From an uncultured Flavobacteriales bacterium (GTDB taxonomy: Bacteria; Bacteroidota; Bacteroidia; Flavobacteriales; Vicingaceae), in the NCBI GenBank assembly GCA_913052515.1, contig CAJXFJ010000131.1, positions 1 to 5,788 on the forward strand: a stretch of 5,788 bases of DNA, written 5' to 3'. Of this stretch, positions 1 through 5,788 are shown in pieces. The notes beneath the pieces were generated by a model. That model did no database searches, was not told the origin of the DNA, and was given only the letters and a program-made list of their open reading frames with translations. The translations under genes and the position numbers were made by a program. Each line of letters begins with the position of its first letter. Position 1 is the stretch's first letter.

Positions 1-1
1 A

Positions 2-556
2 GAAGAAGAAAGAAGACTATTTTACGTAGCTTTGACACGTGCTGAAAAAGAAGTTCGTCTATCTTATTCAGCGAGTAGGTATAAATGGGGAAATTTAATA
101 TATTGTGAACCCAGTAGATTTATAGAAGAAATAGATGAAAAGTACCTAGATTATGTTGCTCCTTCAGCGGAAGAGCCATTTCAAAACGATAGAAATCAAT
201 ATTTTGAAAGTAACTCAAAAAACCAAAGATCAGTAATTAGCAATTCTAAAAAGTACGGACGCTCACCTATGAATAAGAAAGACTCAAAACCAAGCCCTCC
301 ACAAAAAGTAATTCCACCACATAAAAAAATGGTGAATATCAATGATGCAAAAAGAGAAGTTGATCCTTCTTTTGCTTCCGCAGCAGGCAAAGTTGAAGAG
401 GGAATGCGAGTAGAGCATTTGCGATTTGGAAAAGGAAAAGTGACGAAAATTGAGGGACAAGAGCCCAATAAAAAAGCAACTATCATTTTTGACAACCTAG
501 GAGAAAAACAATTGCTTTTAAAGTTTGCAAAACTTAGAATCTTAAAAAACAAATAA
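2..556 (+). CDS. UvrD/PcrA-type superfamily 1 DNA helicase, C-terminal fragment (5' truncated)
   Basis: This is the last 184 residues of an ATP-dependent 3'-5' DNA helicase of the UvrD/PcrA family, which unwinds DNA in repair and clears replication and transcription conflicts in the cytoplasm. The open frame runs in from the left edge, so the true start is outside the window. Visible residues 1-14 read EEERRLFYVALTRA, which is helicase motif VI; its arginine contacts ATP. PSRFIEEI follows at about residues 37-44, typical of the end of the second RecA-like domain. Residues 55-130 are a polar, Ser/Asn/Lys/Pro-rich linker with little conservation expected. Residues 134-181 contain GMRVEHLRFGKGKV and a closing GEKQLLLKFAKL, matching the small C-terminal Tudor-like domain that binds RNA polymerase in PcrA/UvrD. 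The stop at 554-556 is 24 bases before the next gene, suggesting co-transcription. The motifs make the family secure; choosing between uvrD and pcrA names is arbitrary here. Confidence 0.93.
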   Translation, partial: EEERRLFYVALTRAEKEVRLSYSASRYKWGNLIYCEPSRFIEEIDEKYLDYVAPSAEEPFQNDRNQYFESNSKNQRSVISNSKKYGRSPMNKKDSKPSPPQKVIPPHKKMVNINDAKREVDPSFASAAGKVEEGMRVEHLRFGKGKVTKIEGQEPNKKATIIFDNLGEKQLLLKFAKLRILKNK

Positions 557-580
557 ACTTGTCAAGCAAGTAATTTACTT

Positions 581-1225
581 ATGGAATATAATACGAAAAG
601 GTCAAAGATGATTATTCCTGAATATGGCAGACATATTCAGAAATTAATAGACCATGCAACCAAGATAGAGGATCGCGATAAAAGAAATGAAATGGCCTTA
701 GCCATCATTGATGTGATGGGTCAATTAAACCCACATTTAAAAAATGTTCAAGATTTTAAGCATAAGCTTTGGGATCATTTGTTTCTCATGTCTGAGTTTA
801 AATTAGATGTTGATTCTCCATATCCCAAGCCTACAGAAGATCACTTTCAATCTAAGCCCAAGAAAATGGCTTATCCTGAAAATAACATTCGTTACAAGCA
901 CTATGGAAGAGGAGTTGAAAAACTAGTAACTGCCATTATGGAAATGGAAGATGGCGAAGAGAAAACAGTATTGATAGAGCGTACTGCAAACTTGATGAAA
1001 AAACACTACTTGACTTGGAGCAGAAGTTCAGTTGACGATAAACAAATTTTGGTAGACCTAAAAAAAGTTTCTAGAGGCAAACTTGAGGTTTCAGAGAATT
1101 TAGAACTTACGGCTACAAAAGATATTGTCAGTCGTAACATTAATAGTGCTAATGGATCTGCTCACGGCAAAAAGAAAAAGCCGATGAATAAGCGGAAAAG
1201 AAAAACATTTAAAAAAAGAAAGTAA
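581..1225 (+). CDS. DUF4290 family protein of unknown function with a highly basic C-terminal tail
   Basis: A 214-residue protein that I recognise as the DUF4290 family, found in Bacteroidota and commonly encoded next to murA. Its function is not known. The N-terminus MEYNTKRSKMIIPEYGRHIQ has the family's usual opening, which supports the ATG at 581 over the in-frame ATG at 608. Residues 1-150 are predicted mostly helical by eye, with a central LNPHLKNVQDFKHKLWDHLF segment (49-68) and a second block around RYKHYGRGVEKLV (104-116). There is no signal peptide or membrane segment, so it is probably cytoplasmic. Residues 196-214 carry 13 Lys/Arg out of 19, which could bind nucleic acid or the ribosome; that is inference. 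It lies 24 bases after the helicase gene and 15 bases before murA, so it is probably in the same operon. No strong Shine-Dalgarno site is visible, only an AT-rich leader. Confidence 0.88.
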   Translation: MEYNTKRSKMIIPEYGRHIQKLIDHATKIEDRDKRNEMALAIIDVMGQLNPHLKNVQDFKHKLWDHLFLMSEFKLDVDSPYPKPTEDHFQSKPKKMAYPENNIRYKHYGRGVEKLVTAIMEMEDGEEKTVLIERTANLMKKHYLTWSRSSVDDKQILVDLKKVSRGKLEVSENLELTATKDIVSRNINSANGSAHGKKKKPMNKRKRKTFKKRK

Positions 1226-1240
1226 AGCCAGTAAACAAAA

Positions 1241-2545
1241 ATGGGAACATTTGAGATTAATGGGGGGAAAAAGCTAAGCGGTGAACTTACCCCACAAGGA
1301 GCAAAAAATGAAGCGCTTCAAGTACTTTGTGCAGTACTATTAACCCCTGAAAAAGTCATCATGAAAAATGTTCCTGACATTATTGATGTCAACAAACTGA
1401 TTGACTTACTCAGAGATCTTGGTGTAAAAGTTGAAAAGCTTGCAGCAGACGAATATAGCTTTCAAGCCGACGACATTGACATTGAATATTTAAATACACA
1501 AGAGTTCAAAAAGAAGGGTTCAAGTTTGAGAGGCTCGGTTATGATACTTGGTCCCCTCCTTTCTCGATTCGGAAAAGGCTATATTCCAAGACCAGGTGGT
1601 GATAAAATTGGAAGAAGAAGACTTGACACTCACTTCATAGGCTTTCAAAAATTAGGTGCCAAGTTCATTTATAACCAAGAAAATAAATTCTATAAAGTAG
1701 AAGCCGGGAATTTGCAAGGCACATACATGCTTTTAGATGAGGCTTCTGTAACAGGAACCGCCAACATCATAATGGCGGCTGTTTTAGCAAAGGGAACTAC
1801 TCAAATTTATTATGCAGCTTGTGAACCATACATTCAACAATTATGCAAAATGTTGAATCGAATGGGAGCTAAAATTAGTGGAATTGGTTCTAACTTAATT
1901 AGCATTGAAGGTGTTGATTCGCTAAAAGGGTGTGAACATCGGATTCTACCAGACATGATTGAAATTGGTAGTTTCATTGGCCTTGCTGCCATGACTCAAT
2001 CTGAAATAACCATCAAAAATGTATCCTATCCCGACTTAGGTATTATACCAGATACTTTTGCCAAACTGGGTATCAAGATGGAACTTCGTGGAGATGACTT
2101 GTTTATTCCGGAACAAGAACTTTATGAAATTGACACCTTTATTGATGGTTCAATTATGACTATTTCTGATGCACCTTGGCCAGGATTTACACCTGACTTA
2201 TTAAGTATTATATTGGTTGTAGCAACCCAAGCCAAAGGTTCGGTTTTGGTACATCAAAAAATGTTTGAGAGTAGACTTTTCTTTGTGGACAAGCTGATTG
2301 ATATGGGAGCGCAAATCATCTTATGTGATCCGCATAGAGCAACTGTAATTGGACTTGAAAGAAAAACAAAATTAAAAGGCATACAAATGACTTCCCCTGA
2401 TATTCGAGCAGGGGTTTCTTTGCTAATTGCAGCACTTTCAGCGAAAGGAAAAAGTGTTATTCACAACATTGAACAAATTGATCGAGGGTATTCAGATATT
2501 GATAAGCGATTAAATGCACTAGGTGCTGATATCCGAAGAGTATAA
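1241..2545 (+). CDS. murA: UDP-N-acetylglucosamine 1-carboxyvinyltransferase (MurA), Asp-type active site
   Basis: MurA transfers enolpyruvate from phosphoenolpyruvate to UDP-GlcNAc, the first committed step of peptidoglycan synthesis, in the cytoplasm. The 434-residue length fits the family (about 420-440). K22-N23 in PQGAKNEALQV correspond to the substrate-binding Lys22/Asn23 of the E. coli enzyme. WPGFTPDL (313-320) supplies the expected catalytic Asp at D319, and DIRAGVSLLIAAL (387-399) supplies the PEP-binding Arg at R389. The active-site loop reads RPGGDKIGRRRLD (117-129): position 121, which is Cys115 in E. coli, is Asp, encoded by GAT at 1601-1603. Asp at this site is known in Mycobacterium, Chlamydia and Borrelia MurA, keeps activity and prevents covalent inactivation by fosfomycin. 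The ATG at 1241 gives the normal N-terminus (MGTFEINGGKKLSGEL). It lies 15 bases after the DUF4290 gene and 11 before the thioredoxin gene. It could be called murA1 or murAA if a second copy exists elsewhere. Confidence 0.97.
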   Translation: MGTFEINGGKKLSGELTPQGAKNEALQVLCAVLLTPEKVIMKNVPDIIDVNKLIDLLRDLGVKVEKLAADEYSFQADDIDIEYLNTQEFKKKGSSLRGSVMILGPLLSRFGKGYIPRPGGDKIGRRRLDTHFIGFQKLGAKFIYNQENKFYKVEAGNLQGTYMLLDEASVTGTANIIMAAVLAKGTTQIYYAACEPYIQQLCKMLNRMGAKISGIGSNLISIEGVDSLKGCEHRILPDMIEIGSFIGLAAMTQSEITIKNVSYPDLGIIPDTFAKLGIKMELRGDDLFIPEQELYEIDTFIDGSIMTISDAPWPGFTPDLLSIILVVATQAKGSVLVHQKMFESRLFFVDKLIDMGAQIILCDPHRATVIGLERKTKLKGIQMTSPDIRAGVSLLIAALSAKGKSVIHNIEQIDRGYSDIDKRLNALGADIRRV

Positions 2546-2556
2546 AAATAATATCT

Positions 2557-3084
2557 ATGAAAAAACTAATAATTGGACTTTTATTTACTTTCTCACTAAC
2601 GAACTTTTCAAATGCTCAAGAAGCTAAAATTGGATTAAATATTGGAGACCAAGCTCCCAATTTAGTTTATACTGACCCAAATGGAAAAACCATCGAGTTA
2701 TATGACTTAAGAGGTAAAATGGTTTTGATTGACTTCTGGGCATCTTGGTGTGGTCCATGCAGAAAGGAAAACCCTAATGTGGTAAGAACCTACAAGAAAT
2801 ATAAAGAAGTAGAATTTGAAAATGGGAATGGATTCACGGTTTATTCTTATTCTTTAGATAAAAACAAAGGCTCTTGGCAAAATGCAATTATGCAAGATGG
2901 CTTAATGTGGCCATACCATGTCAGCGATTTAAAAGGTTGGGCTGCCGTAGGAGCTCAAACCTACAAAATACGCTCCATACCACAAGCCTATTTAATTGAT
3001 GGAAACGGAATAATCGTCGGAAAAGGAAATACGCTTCGTGGTGCAGGACTAAATGCGTTGCTTAACAACTTGAAGAAGCAATAA
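2557..3084 (+). CDS. Exported TlpA/ResA-like thioredoxin-fold protein
   Basis: A 175-residue extracytoplasmic thiol-disulfide protein of the TlpA/ResA, AhpC-TSA-like branch. Residues 1-20 (MKKLIIGLLFTFSLTNFSNA) are a Sec signal peptide with probable cleavage after Ala20. There is no lipobox cysteine, so it should be soluble in the periplasm. The mature part opens with IGDQAPNLVYTDPNGK (29-44). The redox motif is WCGPC at 64-68, with Cys65 and Cys68 preceded by the strand MVLIDFWAS. The cis-proline is in SIPQAYLID (Pro142 at 140-148), opposite the CxxC. All residues needed for redox activity are therefore present. Family members reduce or isomerise disulfides, for example in cytochrome c maturation, but no partner genes are nearby and the substrate cannot be inferred. 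It begins 11 bases after murA and is followed 18 bases downstream by an intrinsic terminator, so it is probably the last gene of the operon. Confidence 0.9.
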   Translation: MKKLIIGLLFTFSLTNFSNAQEAKIGLNIGDQAPNLVYTDPNGKTIELYDLRGKMVLIDFWASWCGPCRKENPNVVRTYKKYKEVEFENGNGFTVYSYSLDKNKGSWQNAIMQDGLMWPYHVSDLKGWAAVGAQTYKIRSIPQAYLIDGNGIIVGKGNTLRGAGLNALLNNLKKQ

Positions 3085-3102
3085 TTTAAAAAAACTAAGT
3101 TG

Positions 3103-3134
3103 AAAGCCCGATGAAAACTCATCGGGCTTTTTTT
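3103..3134 (+). terminator. Intrinsic terminator of the helicase-DUF4290-murA-thioredoxin run
   Basis: A perfect 12-bp stem (3103-3114 AAAGCCCGATGA pairing with 3119-3130 TCATCGGGCTTT) with an AAAC loop is followed by a run of seven T (3128-3134). It sits 18 bases after the thioredoxin stop. The hairpin also lies 26 bases beyond the stop of the converging minus-strand gene. Read that way, it is followed by only three T and then mixed sequence, with a T7 run starting 8 bases later, so it may stop minus-strand transcription only weakly. Confidence 0.93.
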
Positions 3135-3156
3135 GTAAATGGTTGTAAAGATTATA

Positions 3157-4944
3157 TTATCTATTTAAGATAATTTTCTGTCGATGTCTAATCTCTCCAT
3201 CTTCTAATGCTAATAGAAAGTATAATCCAGACTCAAAGCCTTCATCAAGGCTAATTATCTTGCTATTTACTGTTATATTCTTCCGAAGTACAAGTCTGCC
3301 TTTAAGATCAAAAATTTCTATTACCAAAACTTCGGAATCAGAATTATTTTCGACGTGTAAATTTCCTTTGGTTGGATTAGGATATACCTTAATTTGCGAA
3401 TTCACTATATGATTTTCAGCAACAGAAACAAGTGAACTGCATTGAGACACTCCTTCTACACTACGGTAATAATTAGTGATTTGATCTGCTGCTGCATTTA
3501 GTTCTGCGACACTGCTGGGTACACTTGATGGAACAGTACCACGTGCAAATACAAAAGCATATGACAATTCTTGAAAACTTCCTTTCGGAAAAGTAAACTC
3601 ACCTGACGAAACAACAACTTTCCGATCATTGGGCCATGCATTAATATTATTTTCAGTCCAAACTGAAGTCGCAAACTGTCCATAGGTTGAATAGCGGTAA
3701 AAGTCGCTGGTAGCAAAATATGGTACTCTAGAGTTCATGCCTCCAGAAGCTCGATAACCAGTACCTCCAAACGTCTGAGGGCGATTGTCTTTCCATCTAC
3801 TACGCATGTAATTATATAATTCTTGGTCATTCTGAAAATCACCGGCATAACTATAAGTGTTTGATAAATTAATCGACATGCAATTAGACACGCCAAAACG
3901 TTCATTATCTATAATACCATCTCCAAATCCTGTTCCATTTGGAATGTAACTAGCACTAATACTAGAACAACTATTGTCTATACCATCATTATCAATAGTA
4001 GGCCCTTTTAATACAATGTAACCAATAGCCCCTAATAAATCCCCATATCCATTATTACCAAAAGCGTAGTCATCGTAGTTATCTCCGTTTTTAGCAAATA
4101 CCATTGAACGGTTTACATCAGTTTGCACATAATCATCTAGTGGATTTCCAAGGTCGAAGTCAATAAAACTGCCAATACTGCATTTATAATAATCTCTATT
4201 CGACCGATTATAAACCTTATAATCTACGAATATCGTTTCGTTCAGTGCATTGTTCGGATGAGGTTCACAGTAGACCATAGCATGAATTTCCAGACCCATT
4301 GAATTACCACCTGTAAATGTATGCGAGGTTTCATCATTGTAAATAAAATACGAGGCCCTTGATCCTTTTATCTTAGGGTAATCACCTGAATCAGGCTCAT
4401 AAATTCCATTGCCATTAACATCTTCAAATGGTGCTAAATAAAAATCATAACCGTTGGTTGTGTCGCCATGAGCAGGCCATCTACGTATCGCAGTTGGCAT
4501 ACTGTAATTAGGGTCATTATAACTTAACCTATGTCTAAATACATCACCGGCCCTAAGTTCCCAAATGTTATTGAAGCTTGATCGTATCGAAGTAGTTGAT
4601 GTCCCTAAGCCAATTTTCAAAGGACCTGTTGTAAAATCCGATTGCGAATAGCTAGCGGCACCGTATAGATTTCCTGCACTATCTTCTGCAGTGATGCATA
4701 ATGAAGAGTGAAATATTGCATGACTTTGGTTGTTCTTTGGTACTTCAAAAGATGATGTTGAGTTTCGAACATCATGAAATAAAACACCATCAGCTTGAAT
4801 CATAGCTCTTATACTATTATCCTCAACAAAATTCACATGATAAACAGTTTGAGCAATACTTAGAGTGTTAAACAGCAAAAAAAGTGCTAAAAATACCTCT
4901 ACCTTACCCCTTATGAATCTAAATTTTGAATTAAAACTATACAT
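3157..4944 (-). CDS. Large secreted protein with type IX secretion (type A) C-terminal sorting domain
   Basis: A 595-residue protein predicted to cross the inner membrane by Sec and the outer membrane by the type IX secretion system, ending on the cell surface or outside. The N-terminus has basic residues followed by the hydrophobic core VFLALFLLFNTLSIAQ (17-32), with likely cleavage near residue 32. The last 77 residues (about 519-595) are a Por secretion tail: VYPNPTKGNLHVEN, then IEIFDLKGRLVLR, and SGLYFLLALEDGE before the basic terminus HRQKIILNR. Between them is a region I associate with a recurrent Bacteroidota secreted-protein architecture. It includes LAPFEDVNGNGIYEPDSGDY (170-189), FIDFDLGNPLDDYVQTDVNR (260-279), DNDGIDN (318-324), GFGDGIIDNERFG (339-351) and YAFVFARGT (462-470). 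The Asp/Asn/Gly-rich segments resemble calcium-binding loops. No catalytic motif is recognisable, so a structural, adhesive or binding role is only a guess. It converges with the thioredoxin gene and diverges from grpE, so it is probably monocistronic. Confidence 0.85.
   Translation of the reverse strand: MYSFNSKFRFIRGKVEVFLALFLLFNTLSIAQTVYHVNFVEDNSIRAMIQADGVLFHDVRNSTSSFEVPKNNQSHAIFHSSLCITAEDSAGNLYGAASYSQSDFTTGPLKIGLGTSTTSIRSSFNNIWELRAGDVFRHRLSYNDPNYSMPTAIRRWPAHGDTTNGYDFYLAPFEDVNGNGIYEPDSGDYPKIKGSRASYFIYNDETSHTFTGGNSMGLEIHAMVYCEPHPNNALNETIFVDYKVYNRSNRDYYKCSIGSFIDFDLGNPLDDYVQTDVNRSMVFAKNGDNYDDYAFGNNGYGDLLGAIGYIVLKGPTIDNDGIDNSCSSISASYIPNGTGFGDGIIDNERFGVSNCMSINLSNTYSYAGDFQNDQELYNYMRSRWKDNRPQTFGGTGYRASGGMNSRVPYFATSDFYRYSTYGQFATSVWTENNINAWPNDRKVVVSSGEFTFPKGSFQELSYAFVFARGTVPSSVPSSVAELNAAADQITNYYRSVEGVSQCSSLVSVAENHIVNSQIKVYPNPTKGNLHVENNSDSEVLVIEIFDLKGRLVLRKNITVNSKIISLDEGFESGLYFLLALEDGEIRHRQKIILNR
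3160..3390 (-). other. Type IX secretion C-terminal sorting domain (residues 519-595 of the secreted protein)
   Basis: This domain shows the three hallmarks of type A sorting tails: an opening VYPNPTKG block, a middle block IFDLKGRLVLRK, and a final SGLYFLL block followed by a short basic end. In this family, T9SS recognises the domain at the outer membrane and it is usually removed as the protein is anchored or released. Its presence implies that the host genome encodes a T9SS apparatus (por/gld/spr genes), none of which lies in this window. Confidence 0.88.
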
Positions 4945-5061
4945 AATTTATTCGCTTAAAAGAACTAAGTTAATTGATTTTGATTCTACTAAATCTATTT
5001 TAACAGAAAAAGAAATATTATCCTTAGTATACAGAGAAATTATATTTATTAAAATGTCTTA

Positions 5062-5069
5062 CAAACTTA
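5062..5069 (-). promoter_or_regulatory. Candidate -7 element for the secreted-protein gene
   Basis: On the minus strand this reads TAAGTTTG, matching the Bacteroidota housekeeping -7 consensus TAnnTTTG. It lies about 118 bases upstream of the ATG at 4944. No TTG -33 element is visible at the expected distance upstream, so the assignment is tentative. Confidence 0.3.
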
Positions 5070-5161
5070 TTTGCTTAAAATAAAACATGATAATGGAAAA
5101 AATCTGAGTTGCATGTAAAATGAAGATAGTGTAAGAATCTGAATTATAATACCAAAACCCT

Positions 5162-5169
5162 TAATTTCG
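5162..5169 (+). promoter_or_regulatory. Candidate -7 element for grpE
   Basis: TAATTTCG, followed by CA, resembles the Bacteroidota -7 element TAnnTTTG with one mismatch. It lies about 68 bases upstream of the grpE ATG. I see no clear TTG -33 element at the usual spacing. If it is used, transcription would begin shortly before the TGACA-ATC-TGTCA palindrome, placing that palindrome in the initial transcribed region. Confidence 0.3.
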
Positions 5170-5192
5170 CACGCCATTGTTTAGTTAATAGC

Positions 5193-5205
5193 TGACAATC
5201 TGTCA
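5193..5205. promoter_or_regulatory. Short palindrome upstream of grpE, possible operator
   Basis: TGACA-ATC-TGTCA is a perfect inverted repeat with 5-bp arms and a 3-base spacer, 32 bases upstream of the grpE start. It is not the CIRCE element (TTAGCACTC-N9-GAGTGCTAA). Its position would suit a heat-shock regulator or an alternative promoter element. Arms this short occur by chance in about one in a thousand positions, so the call rests mainly on location. Confidence 0.3.
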
Positions 5206-5221
5206 ATAAAGCTCAGTTGGC

Positions 5222-5227
5222 AAAGGA
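5222..5227 (+). promoter_or_regulatory. Shine-Dalgarno-like site of grpE
   Basis: AAAGGA sits 10 bases before the ATG at 5238. It favours that start over the in-frame ATG at 5262, which has only T-rich sequence in front. The other genes in this window lack a comparable site, as is common in Bacteroidota. Confidence 0.45.
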
Positions 5228-5237
5228 ATTGAAAAGC

Positions 5238-5788
5238 ATGAATCGATTTAAAAGATTTTTTATGAAAGAGCAGGAAGAAGATAAGAAAGTTCAAAAGGAG
5301 CAAGAAGAGCAAAATACAACTCAAGCTACCGATGAAAGCACTGAAAATGAATCAGCAACAGAAGAATTGTCAGAGTTAGAGCAAAAGGAAATTGAAGTAA
5401 AAGAGCTTAACGATAAGTATTTGAGGTTATATTCTGAATTTGACAATTTCAGAAGAAGAACGCAAAAGGAAAAGCTAGAGTTATACAAAACAGCAGGTGA
5501 AGATATTTTTAAGTCATTATTACCTGTTATGGATGACTTTGAACGTGCCAAAAAGTCAATGGAAGAAACAGAAGACTATGGTAGTTTAAAAGAAGGAGTA
5601 GATCTCATATTCAACAAATTATTGGGTGTTTTCAAAACTCATGGAGCAGAACCAATGGAATCACCTGTAGGAAAAGAGTTTGATAGTGAATTGCACGAGG
5701 CAATTACTCAAATTCCTGCACCTGAAGAAAGCATGAAGGGCAAAGTAGTAGATGATAAATCTAAAATTATTATAAAAAATTTAAATCC
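5238..5788 (+). CDS. grpE: GrpE, nucleotide exchange factor of DnaK (3' truncated)
   Basis: GrpE is the cytoplasmic co-chaperone that releases ADP from DnaK and acts as a temperature sensor of the heat-shock system. The window shows 184 residues before the right edge. Residues 9-50 are Glu/Gln/Thr-rich and disordered. Residues 50-110 form the long dimerising helix, with the family signature YLRLYSEFDNFRRRTQKEK (61-79) and then LLPVMDDFERA (94-104). Residues 113-170 continue with LKEGVDLIFNKLLGVFKTHG (117-136), FDSELHEAITQIP (148-160) and the start of the beta domain, KGKVVD (167-172). After that the expected EKGY..NDKVIR..KV motif is absent; the visible end reads DKSKIIIKNLNP instead. The frame is interrupted upstream by TGA at 5193-5195. 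dnaJ often follows grpE in Bacteroidota, but that would lie outside the window. Confidence 0.93.
   Translation, partial: MNRFKRFFMKEQEEDKKVQKEQEEQNTTQATDESTENESATEELSELEQKEIEVKELNDKYLRLYSEFDNFRRRTQKEKLELYKTAGEDIFKSLLPVMDDFERAKKSMEETEDYGSLKEGVDLIFNKLLGVFKTHGAEPMESPVGKEFDSELHEAITQIPAPEESMKGKVVDDKSKIIIKNLN

Larger units (their letters stand above)
4945..5237. other. AT-rich divergent intergenic region between the secreted-protein gene and grpE
   Basis: These 293 bases separate two divergently transcribed genes, so both promoters should lie here. I see candidate -7 elements in both directions, a short palindrome near grpE, and two loosely similar copies of TTYGCTTAAAA (4960-4970 and 5070-5080). 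No convincing gene is present. A plus-strand open frame spanning 4865-5083 overlaps the signal-peptide region of the secreted-protein gene in antisense, has no recognisable motif, and is not annotated. No tRNA or structured RNA was recognised. Confidence 0.7.

Noticed and set aside
196..552. A 118-codon minus-strand open frame inside the helicase gene, and similar shorter minus-strand frames at 3498-3716 and 5321-5551.
   Set aside because: Each lies inside a coding region with clear family motifs in another frame, and their translations show no independent domain.
557..571. ACTTG-TCAAG-CAAGT inverted repeat between the helicase and DUF4290 genes, considered as a terminator.
   Set aside because: The arms are only 5 bp and AT-rich, no T-run follows, and the gap is just 24 bases, so transcription probably continues.
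4960..5080. Two copies of TTYGCTTAAAA (4960-4970 and 5070-5080), considered as direct repeats of an operator or insertion scar.
   Set aside because: They are short, AT-rich and flanked by unlike sequence, so chance similarity in an AT-rich region explains them.
4865..5083. A 72-codon plus-strand open frame overlapping the 5' end of the secreted-protein gene.
   Set aside because: It is antisense to the signal peptide of a well-supported gene, has AT-driven composition (Ile/Leu/Lys-rich), no recognisable motif and no ribosome binding site.
5211..5220. GCTCAGTTGG resembles the D-arm of a tRNA.
   Set aside because: No acceptor stem, anticodon arm or GGTTCGAATCC-like T-arm follows at the right distance, and the grpE start lies only 18 bases downstream.
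1..5788. A hidden mobile element, CRISPR array or defence system.
   Set aside because: No terminal repeats, transposase or integrase motifs, spaced repeats or effector motifs were seen; almost all sequence is accounted for by recognisable core genes.

Overview
The window looks like a piece of a Bacteroidota (Bacteroidetes) chromosome. The evidence is a secreted protein with a type IX secretion (Por-type) C-terminal sorting domain, a DUF4290 gene directly upstream of murA, AT-rich DNA with A-rich leaders rather than strong Shine-Dalgarno sites, and TAnnTTTG-like promoter elements. I cannot name a genus. Both ends cut through genes.

The left half (1-3084) is a compact plus-strand gene run. It holds the 3' end of a UvrD/PcrA-type helicase gene, a DUF4290 gene, murA, and a gene for an exported TlpA-like thioredoxin. 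Gaps are 24, 15 and 11 bases, so they probably share a transcript, which ends at a strong intrinsic terminator (3103-3134). The run mixes DNA maintenance, peptidoglycan precursor synthesis and envelope redox functions. I see no evidence that these form one pathway.

Converging on that terminator from the other side is a minus-strand gene (3157-4944) for a large secreted or surface protein. It has a signal peptide, Asp/Asn/Gly-rich calcium-loop-like segments and a T9SS type A sorting domain. A 293-base AT-rich intergenic region (4945-5237) separates it from a divergent plus-strand grpE, which runs off the right edge. That region carries candidate -7 elements for both directions and a short palindrome ahead of grpE.

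This is mostly ordinary core-genome content; I found no CRISPR array, mobile element, RNA gene or defence system. The points most worth checking are the Asp in place of the catalytic Cys in MurA (predicts fosfomycin insensitivity), the unexpected sequence at the very end of grpE (possible contig-end artefact or frameshift), the uncharacterised DUF4290 protein with a very basic tail, and the grpE upstream palindrome.
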